The notes under the pieces are model-generated. The model was given only the letters and a program-made list of their open reading frames with translations, was not told the DNA's origin and did not search any database. This document shows, piece by piece, positions 52,230 through 59,591 of a DNA stretch of 64,000 nucleotides. The first letter of the stretch is position 1. Each line of letters starts with the position of its first letter. The stretch is taken from positions 30,597 through 94,596 of the forward strand of contig OMXC01000016.1 in the NCBI GenBank assembly GCA_900314925.1. Direction: 5' to 3'. The position numbers and the translations under genes were made by a program. Source of the DNA: an uncultured Bacteroidales bacterium (GTDB taxonomy: Bacteria > Bacteroidota > Bacteroidia > Bacteroidales > P3).

Positions 52230-53506
52230 TGACTTCTTTTTTGAATTAATCCAAGCCTGCACAACCTTGCCGCAATGCCTTCAGGGCTGCGTTGGCAGAT
52301 GACCGACATTTCTCTTATTGGTTTCCTCTGGCGGAACAACTCGATGAGGATTGCATCCTCATCTTTCTTCCAGGGTGAGTATGCCTTGGGATGAGTAAGT
52401 CTGCTTTGCGTTACATAGTTTGGGAAGTGAGGTTTTGTGTTTGTGAGGAGAGTTGTTATGTGGTCAAGTAAGTTGGCAGGATTGATAGCGTTATTGGAAA
52501 TTGACGCTACGCTGTCAGGCATATCTAATTGCGATAAATACAGTAAATCTGGGTCGCTGGGTAGGCCACCAATGCCGAGGAGGAGAAAGACGGGCATACG
52601 GCGCTCCTTGGCGTATCTTTCGAAGAGAGCCGCTCGGGCTGGCGGTAACAGCTCTTTGCTAAGGTCTTCTGGCATGTGGCTCCGCCATTTGCATTCGATG
52701 GCGAAGGGGCGGCCGTCGTATTCAAGCACCAGGTCGGGGTTGCTGTTGCCCTCGGGGTAGATGCCGGGCAGGCTCTTGTCGCCGCGCCATTCCTTGAGGG
52801 TCAGCTTGTCGTTGTCTGCCACGCCCAGCAACTCCAGCACATGGTCTTCGAACTCGCGTCCTTTCAGCAGCTCGTCGTTCATGGTGAGCGACTTGACGCG
52901 CCTGTAGACGGTACTGTAGGGACGGCCGATGGCCTTGTGGATGGCATGGATGCCCATGTCTTCGTAGTACATGCGTAGCAGCCGCTTGTCCTCGGCCACC
53001 GTCCAGCGGTAAGGTTTCTCTATGGCTTCGGCGGCTTTCAGGTCGGCCTTGTCGAGCAGGTGGGTGACGTTGCTGTGCCCCGCCAGCAGGCCGAAGATGC
53101 TGCCGTTGGGGTTGATGTAGCCGCAGGCGATGTGTTGCACCTGGCCGATGACCCATTGGTTGCGCAGGCGCGCCTCGAAGCCTTTGCCGTCGCTCTCCTC
53201 GCGTTGCAGCACGAGGATAAGCAGACGGTCCTCTTTCAGCGCCTGCTCGATTTGTACGTTGTATGTGTTGCGGAACTTGCCCGTCACCACCAGCACCGTC
53301 GGCACGTGGCACACCAGCAGCGCTTTCAGCACCTCCTCTTCCAGCTCCGACGTGTTGAAGCACACCGCGCACTGCCCCCTGTCGAACTCCTCCACCCACC
53401 GGAACACCTTCTCATAGCACCCCAGCGGCGCCATCCTCGACGTCAAGAAAAGCGTCTTCTCCCGCCCCCAAAGCTCTTTGTTGCCAATGGTTTGCTTGAT
53501 GTGCAT
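52220..53506 (-). CDS. Multidomain protein: DprA/SLOG-like, HTH, PD-(D/E)XK nuclease, HTH
   Basis: A 428-aa protein that I cannot match to a named family. Residues about 15-145 look like a DprA/SLOG-type Rossmann domain (TLFLTSRMAPLGCYEKV, then SELEEEVLKALL, then a strand VPTVLVV). Residues about 165-210 form a SANT/Myb-like helix-turn-helix (WTVAEDKRLLRMYYEDMG). Residues about 225-300 carry a nuclease motif (NPDLVLEYDG then AIECKWR). Residues about 375-425 repeat a SANT-like unit (SPWKKDEDAILIELFRQRK). It overlaps yraN, itself a nuclease family. DNA uptake/processing or defence are both possible. It has its own promoter core. Confidence 0.75.
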   Translation of the reverse strand: MHIKQTIGNKELWGREKTLFLTSRMAPLGCYEKVFRWVEEFDRGQCAVCFNTSELEEEVLKALLVCHVPTVLVVTGKFRNTYNVQIEQALKEDRLLILVLQREESDGKGFEARLRNQWVIGQVQHIACGYINPNGSIFGLLAGHSNVTHLLDKADLKAAEAIEKPYRWTVAEDKRLLRMYYEDMGIHAIHKAIGRPYSTVYRRVKSLTMNDELLKGREFEDHVLELLGVADNDKLTLKEWRGDKSLPGIYPEGNSNPDLVLEYDGRPFAIECKWRSHMPEDLSKELLPPARAALFERYAKERRMPVFLLLGIGGLPSDPDLLYLSQLDMPDSVASISNNAINPANLLDHITTLLTNTKPHFPNYVTQSRLTHPKAYSPWKKDEDAILIELFRQRKPIREMSVICQRSPEGIAARLCRLGLIQKRSQWR

Positions 53507-53534
53507 GTTTCCGTTCTGTTTTTAATTCCGGTTG

Positions 53535-53542
53535 CAAAGATA
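53535..53542 (-). promoter_or_regulatory. TATCTTTG promoter core for the multidomain nuclease gene
   Basis: Minus-strand TATCTTTG lies 29 bases before the start codon. Confidence 0.6.
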
Positions 53543-53658
53543 CGAAGAATAATTCAATTATGGGAGTGAACGACTGCAATTCCAGTTATAATGACAATAA
53601 ATCCATCAAGAAAAAGTTGGGGCGAGGACAATAAAGCTAAGGGATTGAAAAAATTAAT

Positions 53659-53689
53659 TTCGTCAATCCAAATAAAAGTCGTATTTTTG
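53659..53689 (+). promoter_or_regulatory. Promoter of the structured RNA
   Basis: TATTTTTG (53682-53689) with TTCG (53659-53662) 19 bases upstream as a weak minus-33. Start expected near 53695. Confidence 0.6.
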
Positions 53690-53694
53690 CATCC

Positions 53695-53885
53695 GATTTC
53701 AGGAGTGAAATCACGAGGCGTTATGCTCCGGCTGCTGTTAGGAATGTAGGAAACTCCAAAGGGCTGTCAGGGATGTATAACGGTTCGCGTGTATAGCGTG
53801 AACTGTTTCCATTTCTTTAGCCCAAGGTAATTCCTACAACCTCTAACAGGAGAAGTGGCATACGGTGTCACGCTTCTTTATTTAT
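53695..53885 (+). ncRNA. Structured small RNA with its own promoter and terminator, 6S-like layout
   Basis: About 190 nt with no credible ORF. 5-prime hairpin GATTTC/GAAATC (53695-53712). Then a long imperfect stem: CTGTTAG (53735-53741) with CTAACAG (53843-53849), GTAGGAA (53746-53752) with TTCCTAC (53831-53837), and GGGCT (53761-53765) with AGCCC (53819-53823). Next a large open loop of about 13 and 11 bases, then a terminal stem AACGGTTC (53779-53786) with GAACTGTT (53800-53807). Closing stem, central bubble and terminal stem-loop is the layout of 6S RNA. A terminator ends it. An attenuating leader for the next gene is the alternative. Confidence 0.6.
53855..53885 (+). terminator. Terminator of the structured RNA
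   Basis: GTGGCAT and GTGTCAC pair (two G-U) across a 3-base loop; TTTATTTATT follows from 53876. Confidence 0.7.
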
Positions 53886-53928
53886 TGCTTGTTGCGACAC
53901 GGACTTGCAGAACTAAAACTTCAAAAAA

Positions 53929-54351
53929 ATGAAGATAAAAAGATTATTGATGCTCTTTGCATCAGCTGCAGTCTTGATGGTAGGCTGCGAGAAAGAAACC
54001 ACGACTCCTTCCAATGGAGGCTCATCAAATCAACAAACCTCAACCTATACGCTAAGTGTATCAGGTATTCAAGTCCCATCAGGAATGGCTCTTGAAGTGC
54101 TTGCTGTGGAGTATAGTGCGAGCAATGAAAGGTTGCAGATTAATCGTTTTGATTTGACATCGTCTTCAATGTCTAAAAATTACACAGCCAATAGCCGTAC
54201 GGAGAAGGTGAAAGTTGCTTTCAACGCATCAAATCCTAACACTGGTCAGACTGCCTCTCTATGGATTCAGCAGGTGTTCTACCTTGACAAAGGGAAAAAT
54301 ACTGTCATTTCTATAACAGGAAGCAGCCCGACAGGTTCTTCCGAACCTTGA
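53929..54351 (+). CDS. Small surface lipoprotein
   Basis: A 140-aa predicted lipoprotein with lipobox LMVGC near residue 20, followed by a Ser/Thr/Asn-rich linker (TTPSNGGSSNQQTSTYTL). The mature part looks beta-rich and ends in a short flexible Ser/Pro tail. No domain is recognised. It starts 43 bases after the terminator of the structured RNA, so it may be expressed by read-through or its own unseen promoter. Function unknown. A terminator-like hairpin follows at 54383-54420. Confidence 0.7.
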   Translation: MKIKRLLMLFASAAVLMVGCEKETTTPSNGGSSNQQTSTYTLSVSGIQVPSGMALEVLAVEYSASNERLQINRFDLTSSSMSKNYTANSRTEKVKVAFNASNPNTGQTASLWIQQVFYLDKGKNTVISITGSSPTGSSEP

Positions 54352-54382
54352 AAATAGAAAAGTATACGATATGCAAAAAAAG

Positions 54383-54420
54383 ATGGAAGAGGCAGTTTAA
54401 AATGTAAAAGCCTCTTCCAT
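54383..54420 (+). terminator. Terminator after the small lipoprotein
   Basis: ATGGAAGAGGC and GCCTCTTCCAT form an 11-bp perfect stem over a 16-base A/T-rich loop, followed by TTCTGC. The stem is strong but the T-tract is weak. Confidence 0.6.
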
Positions 54421-54539
54421 TTCTGCAATTTCACCGCGCATACTTGCTGTTTACAGTTATATAGTTTTACGCAAGCGCGATAGTGATGATTTCGTTTTAT
54501 TTCGGGAGGTGTACAATGGGCAAGTTTTGTTAGACAATA

Positions 54540-55832
54540 CTATATCTGCTTGATGGACTTATTGCGTCTTCGCTCTTCTATTACTTTGTCAACAGAATCC
54601 TTAATATGCTGCCTCTTGGCTTGAATCAATTCGTTTTTTTCTTGTTGAATTGAATCTGCAATATGAGCTTTTCTGCTGTAGTGAAAGTCTGTATAATAAA
54701 TATATACACTATGGTCTCTATTATCCAAAAATGTTTGTAAAGTTTCTTTGTCTTTCATCATATAATCACGGATTATCATTACATAATCCTTTTCAACCAC
54801 ATCGACTCTTTGATTTGAAAATGACCACTCGCAATATACATTATTGTTCGGATTATATGTAGCGTCAGGTTTATCATAGCTATAATGCGTACATCTTCCA
54901 TATTTTTCCCTGTACAACTTCTCTATATTATCAAATGCTCTATCTGACTTTGATCTCAGCACAATGTTATATACAGTGTCATTAATTGTGTAGATAATAA
55001 TGCTCATTTGCAATGGTTTGTCTGAATCAAGTAACAAAATACTCGTCAGTCCTTTTGTTTCACCGCCTTTGCGACTCACATTCCATATATGGTTATTTTC
55101 AACCTCTCTTTTTAAGGCTGTAGATAGCGGTTTGCCAAGGGTTATTCCTCTGAAAGAAAGACTAACTATTGAGTCTGCCATGAGTTCTTCATAATTTTTT
55201 TCTCTTTCATGCGGTGTCGCTATATAATCTTTGGGTTCATTAGTATTTCCTGGGTTTGTGCAAGAGCAAAGTATAGAAAAAAGTAAAGTGAGAAGTGCAA
55301 TAATCGCTGTTGCGATTGAAATACGATTGGTACATTTCATCGAAGACATTTCTTCTTCGTGTCTTCGCTGCTCTATGGTTTTACATCCATTGCTCACATA
55401 ATCAATAAAAGAGTTAGATACATAATAATAACTGTCAAGCAACTGCCATGCATCAACACTGAAATAGTTCAACATGGCAGCTTCGCTATGTTCTGGTTCT
55501 CCCAGAAAGTATGATTTCGGAGTGTTGTCCCCAAAGCATTCGTCCGACTTTGAATAAATATAAGACAGCATCCCTTTTTCTTTAAGCATTATCAAAAGTG
55601 CAATAGCTTCATTCAAATCTTCCTCTATACCTTTCCTTTTATCACTCAAACAACTTATTCTAATATTAAAGGGATAATCCTGATATTTTTCTCCTAAAAC
55701 ATCTTTTTCTATACATTCGAAATCGTACAAGTCTAAAAGAACATCTCCAATACGCAATTGATGCTGTTCTTTTCTGTCTTTGTCAATAAGTGCCTTACAA
55801 AGTTCTTTCTCTTTTGGGGTAAGTTCTCTCAT
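54540..55832 (-). CDS. Hypothetical membrane protein with long outer domain
   Basis: A 430-aa AT-rich protein. Residues 1-165 are soluble and probably cytoplasmic. One membrane helix near 170-195 contains ISIATAIIALLTLLFSILC. The rest lies outside and ends in a highly charged helical tail (KRQHIKDSVDKVIEERRRN). I recognise no domain. Composition differs clearly from the GC-rich core genes, which marks the accessory region. It ends near a lipoprotein gene on the other strand and starts next to a remnant of a ferredoxin oxidoreductase gene. Confidence 0.68.
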   Translation of the reverse strand: MRELTPKEKELCKALIDKDRKEQHQLRIGDVLLDLYDFECIEKDVLGEKYQDYPFNIRISCLSDKRKGIEEDLNEAIALLIMLKEKGMLSYIYSKSDECFGDNTPKSYFLGEPEHSEAAMLNYFSVDAWQLLDSYYYVSNSFIDYVSNGCKTIEQRRHEEEMSSMKCTNRISIATAIIALLTLLFSILCSCTNPGNTNEPKDYIATPHEREKNYEELMADSIVSLSFRGITLGKPLSTALKREVENNHIWNVSRKGGETKGLTSILLLDSDKPLQMSIIIYTINDTVYNIVLRSKSDRAFDNIEKLYREKYGRCTHYSYDKPDATYNPNNNVYCEWSFSNQRVDVVEKDYVMIIRDYMMKDKETLQTFLDNRDHSVYIYYTDFHYSRKAHIADSIQQEKNELIQAKRQHIKDSVDKVIEERRRNKSIKQI

Positions 55833-55857
55833 TGTTATTATTTGTGTTTAGAAGCTG

Positions 55858-55888
55858 GGTAGCCCTCTCGGGCTGCCCAGCTTGAGTT
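55858..55888 (-). terminator. Terminator-like hairpin after the nifJ remnant
   Basis: GCTGGGTAGCCC pairs with GGGCTGCCCAGC around TCTC, with one mismatch. Its layout parallels the hairpin after the second remnant (56638-56672). Confidence 0.6.
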
Positions 55889-55896
55889 GGAGAATA

Positions 55897-55950
55897 TTAC
55901 ATCTCGCTCAGTTTCTTGTAGCTCTCATAGCGCAGTTTGGCGTTGTTCAT
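55897..55950 (-). pseudogene. 3-prime remnant of a pyruvate:ferredoxin oxidoreductase gene (copy 1)
   Basis: A short reading NNAKLRYESYKKLSEM then stop, directly after the ORF6N stop codon. It parallels the end of copy 2 (NAKLRYEGYKKLSKM), which is the usual C-terminus of this oxidoreductase. The rest of the gene is absent. Confidence 0.7.
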
Positions 55951-56582
55951 TATTTGTTGGTCTTAAAACCGATTGGCTTTCGTGGTTTTGCCTTCTCATC
56001 TCGCAGTTGGTCAAGGGCGTCGTTGATGGCTTCTATCTGCAGGGCTACTTCGTTGTTGGTCTGCTCCTGCTGGTCGTTGATGTCGTTCTGGTCGTGTAAA
56101 AGTTCTTCAACGTAGGCATTCAATTGGTCAACTTTGTGAGAAATCTGCTCAACCTTCAAATCAACCGAAAGCATCGTGGTGATTGCCTGACGCATGGCAA
56201 TGAACGCTCTCGTTACCATCACGCTCATCTGTACTGCACTGGGGCTTCTCAATACGGAAGCAAGCATTACAGCACCATGTTCCGTAAAGGCATATGGGGT
56301 GGCAGTTTTCGGTCTGCGTTGTGGCGATGTCATCACAATTTGTGATGAGATAATGCTATTATTCTCTATATCACGCCATTCCTCTTTTGTGAGTTGAAAC
56401 ATAAAATCAGAAGGAAACCGATCAAGATTACGCTTAACAGCTTGGTTAAGAATTCGAGTTTCAACGCCATAAATAACGGCCAGGTCGCGGTCTAACATCA
56501 CCTTTTGTCCACGTATTTCGTAGATGGCATCCTTGATGTTATCAGCCTGTTTGTTGTCCGATATGATTAGCTCATCCCTCAT
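55950..56582 (-). CDS. ORF6N-domain protein
   Basis: A 210-aa protein with an N-terminal ORF6N domain (about 15-110), usual in phage-derived and mobile DNA regulators. Hallmarks are IRGQKVMLDRDLAVIYGVET, RFPSDFMFQLTKEEW and PYAFTEHGAVMLASVLRS, with a C-terminal coiled coil (about 125-195). Family function is not settled; DNA binding is presumed. It lies exactly between two remnants of an oxidoreductase gene end, so it probably arrived by insertion or gene conversion there. A palindrome (56606-56620) sits just before its start and a similar one occurs inside the gene. Confidence 0.85.
   Translation of the reverse strand: MRDELIISDNKQADNIKDAIYEIRGQKVMLDRDLAVIYGVETRILNQAVKRNLDRFPSDFMFQLTKEEWRDIENNSIISSQIVMTSPQRRPKTATPYAFTEHGAVMLASVLRSPSAVQMSVMVTRAFIAMRQAITTMLSVDLKVEQISHKVDQLNAYVEELLHDQNDINDQQEQTNNEVALQIEAINDALDQLRDEKAKPRKPIGFKTNK
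56332..56346. promoter_or_regulatory. ATCACAATTTGTGAT palindrome inside the ORF6N gene
   Basis: A perfect palindrome of the same form, TCACAA-N-TTGTGA, as the one upstream of the start. It may be chance coding or an internal operator. Confidence 0.35.
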
Positions 56583-56605
56583 AAGTCCTTATGTTTTATT
56601 ATGTG

Positions 56606-56620
56606 GTCACAAATTGTGAC
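56606..56620. promoter_or_regulatory. Palindromic operator-like site upstream of ORF6N
   Basis: GTCACAAATTGTGAC, a perfect 7-bp palindrome with a one-base centre, 24 bases before the start codon. It may bind the ORF6N protein or another regulator. Confidence 0.5.
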
Positions 56621-56637
56621 ATCATATTTCTTCTTGG

Positions 56638-56672
56638 AAGTTGTGGAGGCCTCTCGACCTCCACAACTTGGG
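56638..56672 (-). terminator. Terminator-like hairpin after nifJ remnant copy 2
   Basis: AAGTTGTGGAGG and CCTCCACAACTT pair fully around a CTCTCGA-type loop. It marks the original end of the oxidoreductase gene. Confidence 0.75.
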
Positions 56673-56690
56673 TTTGCAATCTATATTAGA

Positions 56691-56817
56691 TTACATTTTG
56701 GAGAGTTTCTTGTAGCCCTCGTAGCGCAGTTTGGCATTGCGCTCGGTGGCGACGAAGAGTTCTTCGGCCTCCTGGGGGAAGGTCTTCATCAGCGAGTTGT
56801 AGCGCACCTCGCCCATG
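56691..56817 (-). pseudogene. 3-prime remnant of a pyruvate:ferredoxin oxidoreductase gene (copy 2)
   Basis: About 42 codons, IMGEVRYNSLMKTFPQ followed by AEELFVATERNAKLRYEGY and KKLSKM, match the C-terminal end of this oxidoreductase (nifJ/por). Upstream the frame continues with unrelated sequence, so the gene is broken and at least 1,100 residues are missing. Confidence 0.8.
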
Positions 56818-57160
56818 ATGGGAGCTGCGGAAGTTGAGTGCAGTGCCAAGCTTGCTTGAGCATTGCCGAAATGTAGCAGCGTAGGCGTAGCCAAGTCGCG
56901 GAACTTATTAGCTCTTTCTTCTGGTCGGCTGTGCCGACGACTTCCCCTTCCCACGGGAGGCCGTAAAAAGAAATCTTCGGCGCCGTAGCGTGAGTGGGCA
57001 AACTGCGCGGAGGAACTAAAAGAACTCCGTGCGCTGGCCTTGACACGCGGGGTGTGCCGACGGCATAGCCGGCGGTTCAGGTCCGCAGCATCGACAGCAG
57101 AGGACGGCCCCAGCGGGAGCCTTTCTTTTTGCCATTCATTATAAACCACTATTCCCATTC
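56818..57160 (-). repeat. Possible dispersed repeat joined to the nifJ remnant
   Basis: GC-rich, with small palindromes (GTCGGCTGTGCCGAC). It translates in the remnant frame to an Arg/Ser-rich low-complexity peptide (such as SRYGAEDFFLRPPVGRG) that looks like noncoding repeat DNA read by chance. It begins exactly where the remnant similarity ends. Confidence 0.4.
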
Positions 57161-57165
57161 CTATT

Positions 57166-57262
57166 TGATAACGCCATTTTTAACAATCAATCATTCCGCT
57201 TTTATTAACGCCATTTTTTGATTAAACCAATCTATAAATTCCTTATTGATAACGCCATCTTT
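57166..57262. repeat. Three direct repeats of (GAT/TT)AACGCCAT
   Basis: AACGCCAT occurs at 57170-57177, 57207-57214 and 57251-57258, each after ATTGAT or TATT and before a T-run. Spacing is 37 and 44 bases. They lie upstream of the PIN-domain gene. Confidence 0.65.
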
Positions 57263-57464
57263 TATATATTATTGCCCGCAGGGCTACCTTTTTTCAATGG
57301 TCCGCGGCTATGCTACGCTTTGGGGTGAAACGATGTTGCAACATACGGAACAATAGTTGCAATAAAAATGCCACATACAGTCTTTTTTAAAACAATAAGA
57401 TCCACAAAAAATCGTTATGAGTACATTGATTAACAATAGATAAACAACCAAACATTTGTGTTAT

Positions 57465-59465
57465 ATGGATAATGTATTGAAATCGCTGTATATCCGGTTG
57501 GATGCCAACTCAAATAATTTGACCAGTAGTGCTATCGGCCAAATCTTGGTGAAAATAATATATTCTAACGGAGGAAAAGCCACAAAGAAAGAAATTCTTG
57601 ATAAGTATGCGGATATTTGTGGGAACAAGAAAACTAATTTTTTAGAGGTAACTAAAATTTTAGATTCACTTGTTGACGTTGATATTAAAAAACATGACAA
57701 GCAATATTATTTATCCACAACCAAATTTGATAAGATCAAAAAAGCAGAGGAAGAATCAAAACGTAGGAAAGAAGATATTTTGGATTGTTATTTTGCAAAA
57801 TTATATTCAAGCAGAGAACAAATAACAGATTGGTTACAAGATATTTCTATCCTATTCTTTCAACAATTTTCAGATGATTGGATTTCTGATTTAGTAACTT
57901 CGCAACATGCTGTTTTGCGAAATGAAGCAAGCATCAAGGATATGGTTTTAAAACGTACAAAAGCCAATAAAAACCTAGACAAGAGAGACCTTGAAGAATT
58001 GTCCAAACGCTTTTTTAATTTCGTTGGAGATAATAAAAGTATTGTAGATGACTATTTGTGGGAATACGGCACCTCGGCATTTGCCGCGAAGCTAATCACT
58101 AATACGTATGGAGTTAATTCAATTACATTAGATGCTTTTAGAAACAGTAAGTGTATCTTCGATACGAATATTTTGTTGTTTATTGCCTTGGACAGCAGAT
58201 TTAGAGAAGGAATTGTTGCGTTAGAGAAAGTATTTGAGGATCTCAATATAGAAGTAGGATATCTTTACATAACCAAAAAAGAATACCAAGATAAAGTGCA
58301 TGGACAGCATGCAATGACTAAGCATAATATTGATGTTTATGGATATAATATAGCTTCGTTTCCTGATGATGATTTTACAAGTTGCGCAAAGTCTCGTGGT
58401 TGTAGAAATGCTGAAGATTTTGATGTTTTTTTTGATCAGATATCTTCACTCCCTGAATATGTCCATGATAAATGGCCTGTAAAATTATTGGACAATGATT
58501 CTGGTCTAGTTGAGGCGATAGACAAGGCTCAAGCAGATGAGTCAAAGAAAAATGAACTTAATACAATTTATCGAGGATTAAAAGGTCGAGATAAACGACA
58601 AAACGCTTTGCTTCACGATATTGGTCTACTCGAGGGTGTCGAATATTTACGTAAGAGTGAAAAATACTTTATTATTTCAGAAGAGACTTGCGTTAATAAC
58701 TACTCAAAAAGAAGACCTTCTGCCGACAGACTCCCATTGGCAATTAGAATTGACACTCTAATTAATGTTCTTGCAGCAAATAATGGAGGCGACACTTTTG
58801 AGGCATCAAACTATGTTCCATTATTTGCTAATATCATTAGGTCAGGTCTTACACCCCAAAAGAAAACTTTTGAGCAAGAAGAATTGTTTAGGTTGTATGA
58901 TATGGACCAACAAATTGCTCAACTGCCAGAGGAGGAGGTTAAAGACATTGCTTTAGAAATGCATGACTTAATGATGCAGGGTACAGATGAGAATGAATTG
59001 AGAAGGGTGTTGACTTCAAGAATAACTAAAGGAAAGATAAAATCCGTAACGGATTTAGAGTCTACAAGACAAGAATTAACACTTGTAAAAAATGAATCTG
59101 AAAGAAACAAAGATAGGGCTGACCATTATATGAGAATGTTGAAAGAAGATGTTAAACAGCAGGAGGAAACAAAGTATGATAAAGAAACTAAACGGCTGAA
59201 AAATAAATATAGGTGGTATATACCAGCAGTGATTGCTGTAATTAGTGCAATTGGAGTTATAATTTATTTAAACGTTTCAAATAGTGAGAAACTGGGTTGG
59301 TCTATCGTGGTTAGTATTGTTATTAATGTGATTTCAGATATTATTACAAATTGCTTTATGCTGAAAGAAAAGTTAAATGATAGAGCAAAAAAACGCGATA
59401 AAGAAGTGGCTGATGCTATTGAAAGAAGGATGGAAGAAATGTGTAGTAATGACCTTAAACAATAG
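57465..59465 (+). CDS. wHTH / PIN-domain / coiled-coil protein with two C-terminal membrane helices
   Basis: A 666-aa, very AT-rich protein. I start at ATG 57465 (MDNVLKS); a TTG three codons earlier is possible. Residues 20-80 look like a winged helix (ATKKEILDKYADICG). Residues about 225-420 look like a PIN nuclease: CIFDTNILLFIAL with Asp near 233, a Glu in ITKKEYQDKV, LLHDIGLLEG with Asp near 385, and FIISEETCVNNYS. Residues 520-580 are coiled coil. Two membrane helices lie near 584-604 and 610-632. A membrane-tethered RNase is plausible, as in phage defence, but that is inference. Confidence 0.78.
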   Translation: MDNVLKSLYIRLDANSNNLTSSAIGQILVKIIYSNGGKATKKEILDKYADICGNKKTNFLEVTKILDSLVDVDIKKHDKQYYLSTTKFDKIKKAEEESKRRKEDILDCYFAKLYSSREQITDWLQDISILFFQQFSDDWISDLVTSQHAVLRNEASIKDMVLKRTKANKNLDKRDLEELSKRFFNFVGDNKSIVDDYLWEYGTSAFAAKLITNTYGVNSITLDAFRNSKCIFDTNILLFIALDSRFREGIVALEKVFEDLNIEVGYLYITKKEYQDKVHGQHAMTKHNIDVYGYNIASFPDDDFTSCAKSRGCRNAEDFDVFFDQISSLPEYVHDKWPVKLLDNDSGLVEAIDKAQADESKKNELNTIYRGLKGRDKRQNALLHDIGLLEGVEYLRKSEKYFIISEETCVNNYSKRRPSADRLPLAIRIDTLINVLAANNGGDTFEASNYVPLFANIIRSGLTPQKKTFEQEELFRLYDMDQQIAQLPEEEVKDIALEMHDLMMQGTDENELRRVLTSRITKGKIKSVTDLESTRQELTLVKNESERNKDRADHYMRMLKEDVKQQEETKYDKETKRLKNKYRWYIPAVIAVISAIGVIIYLNVSNSEKLGWSIVVSIVINVISDIITNCFMLKEKLNDRAKKRDKEVADAIERRMEEMCSNDLKQ

Positions 59466-59495
59466 CGTTTGATGTATTTCAGATGTTTAAGAAAT

Positions 59496-59528
59496 CAGAG
59501 GGTTGTTTTGCAATCCTCTGTTTTTATT
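59496..59528 (+). terminator. Terminator after the PIN-domain gene
   Basis: CAGAGGGTTG and CAATCCTCTG pair with one mismatch over a 5-base loop, followed by TTTTTATTG. Confidence 0.8.
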
Positions 59529-59591
59529 GTATAAAACAGCATATTAAAAGTCGAATAATATGTTGCCGTGATGCGGCAAAACGAAAATAGG

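Noticed and set aside
56691..57158. A 155-aa minus-strand frame as a real gene
   Set aside because: Only its last 42 codons match a known protein, the end of a much larger oxidoreductase. The upstream part is low-complexity and joined abruptly, so it is a remnant.
56818..57160. Possible diversity-generating element or retron beside the remnant
   Set aside because: No reverse transcriptase gene, template/variable repeat pair or recognisable msr/msd structure is present in the window.
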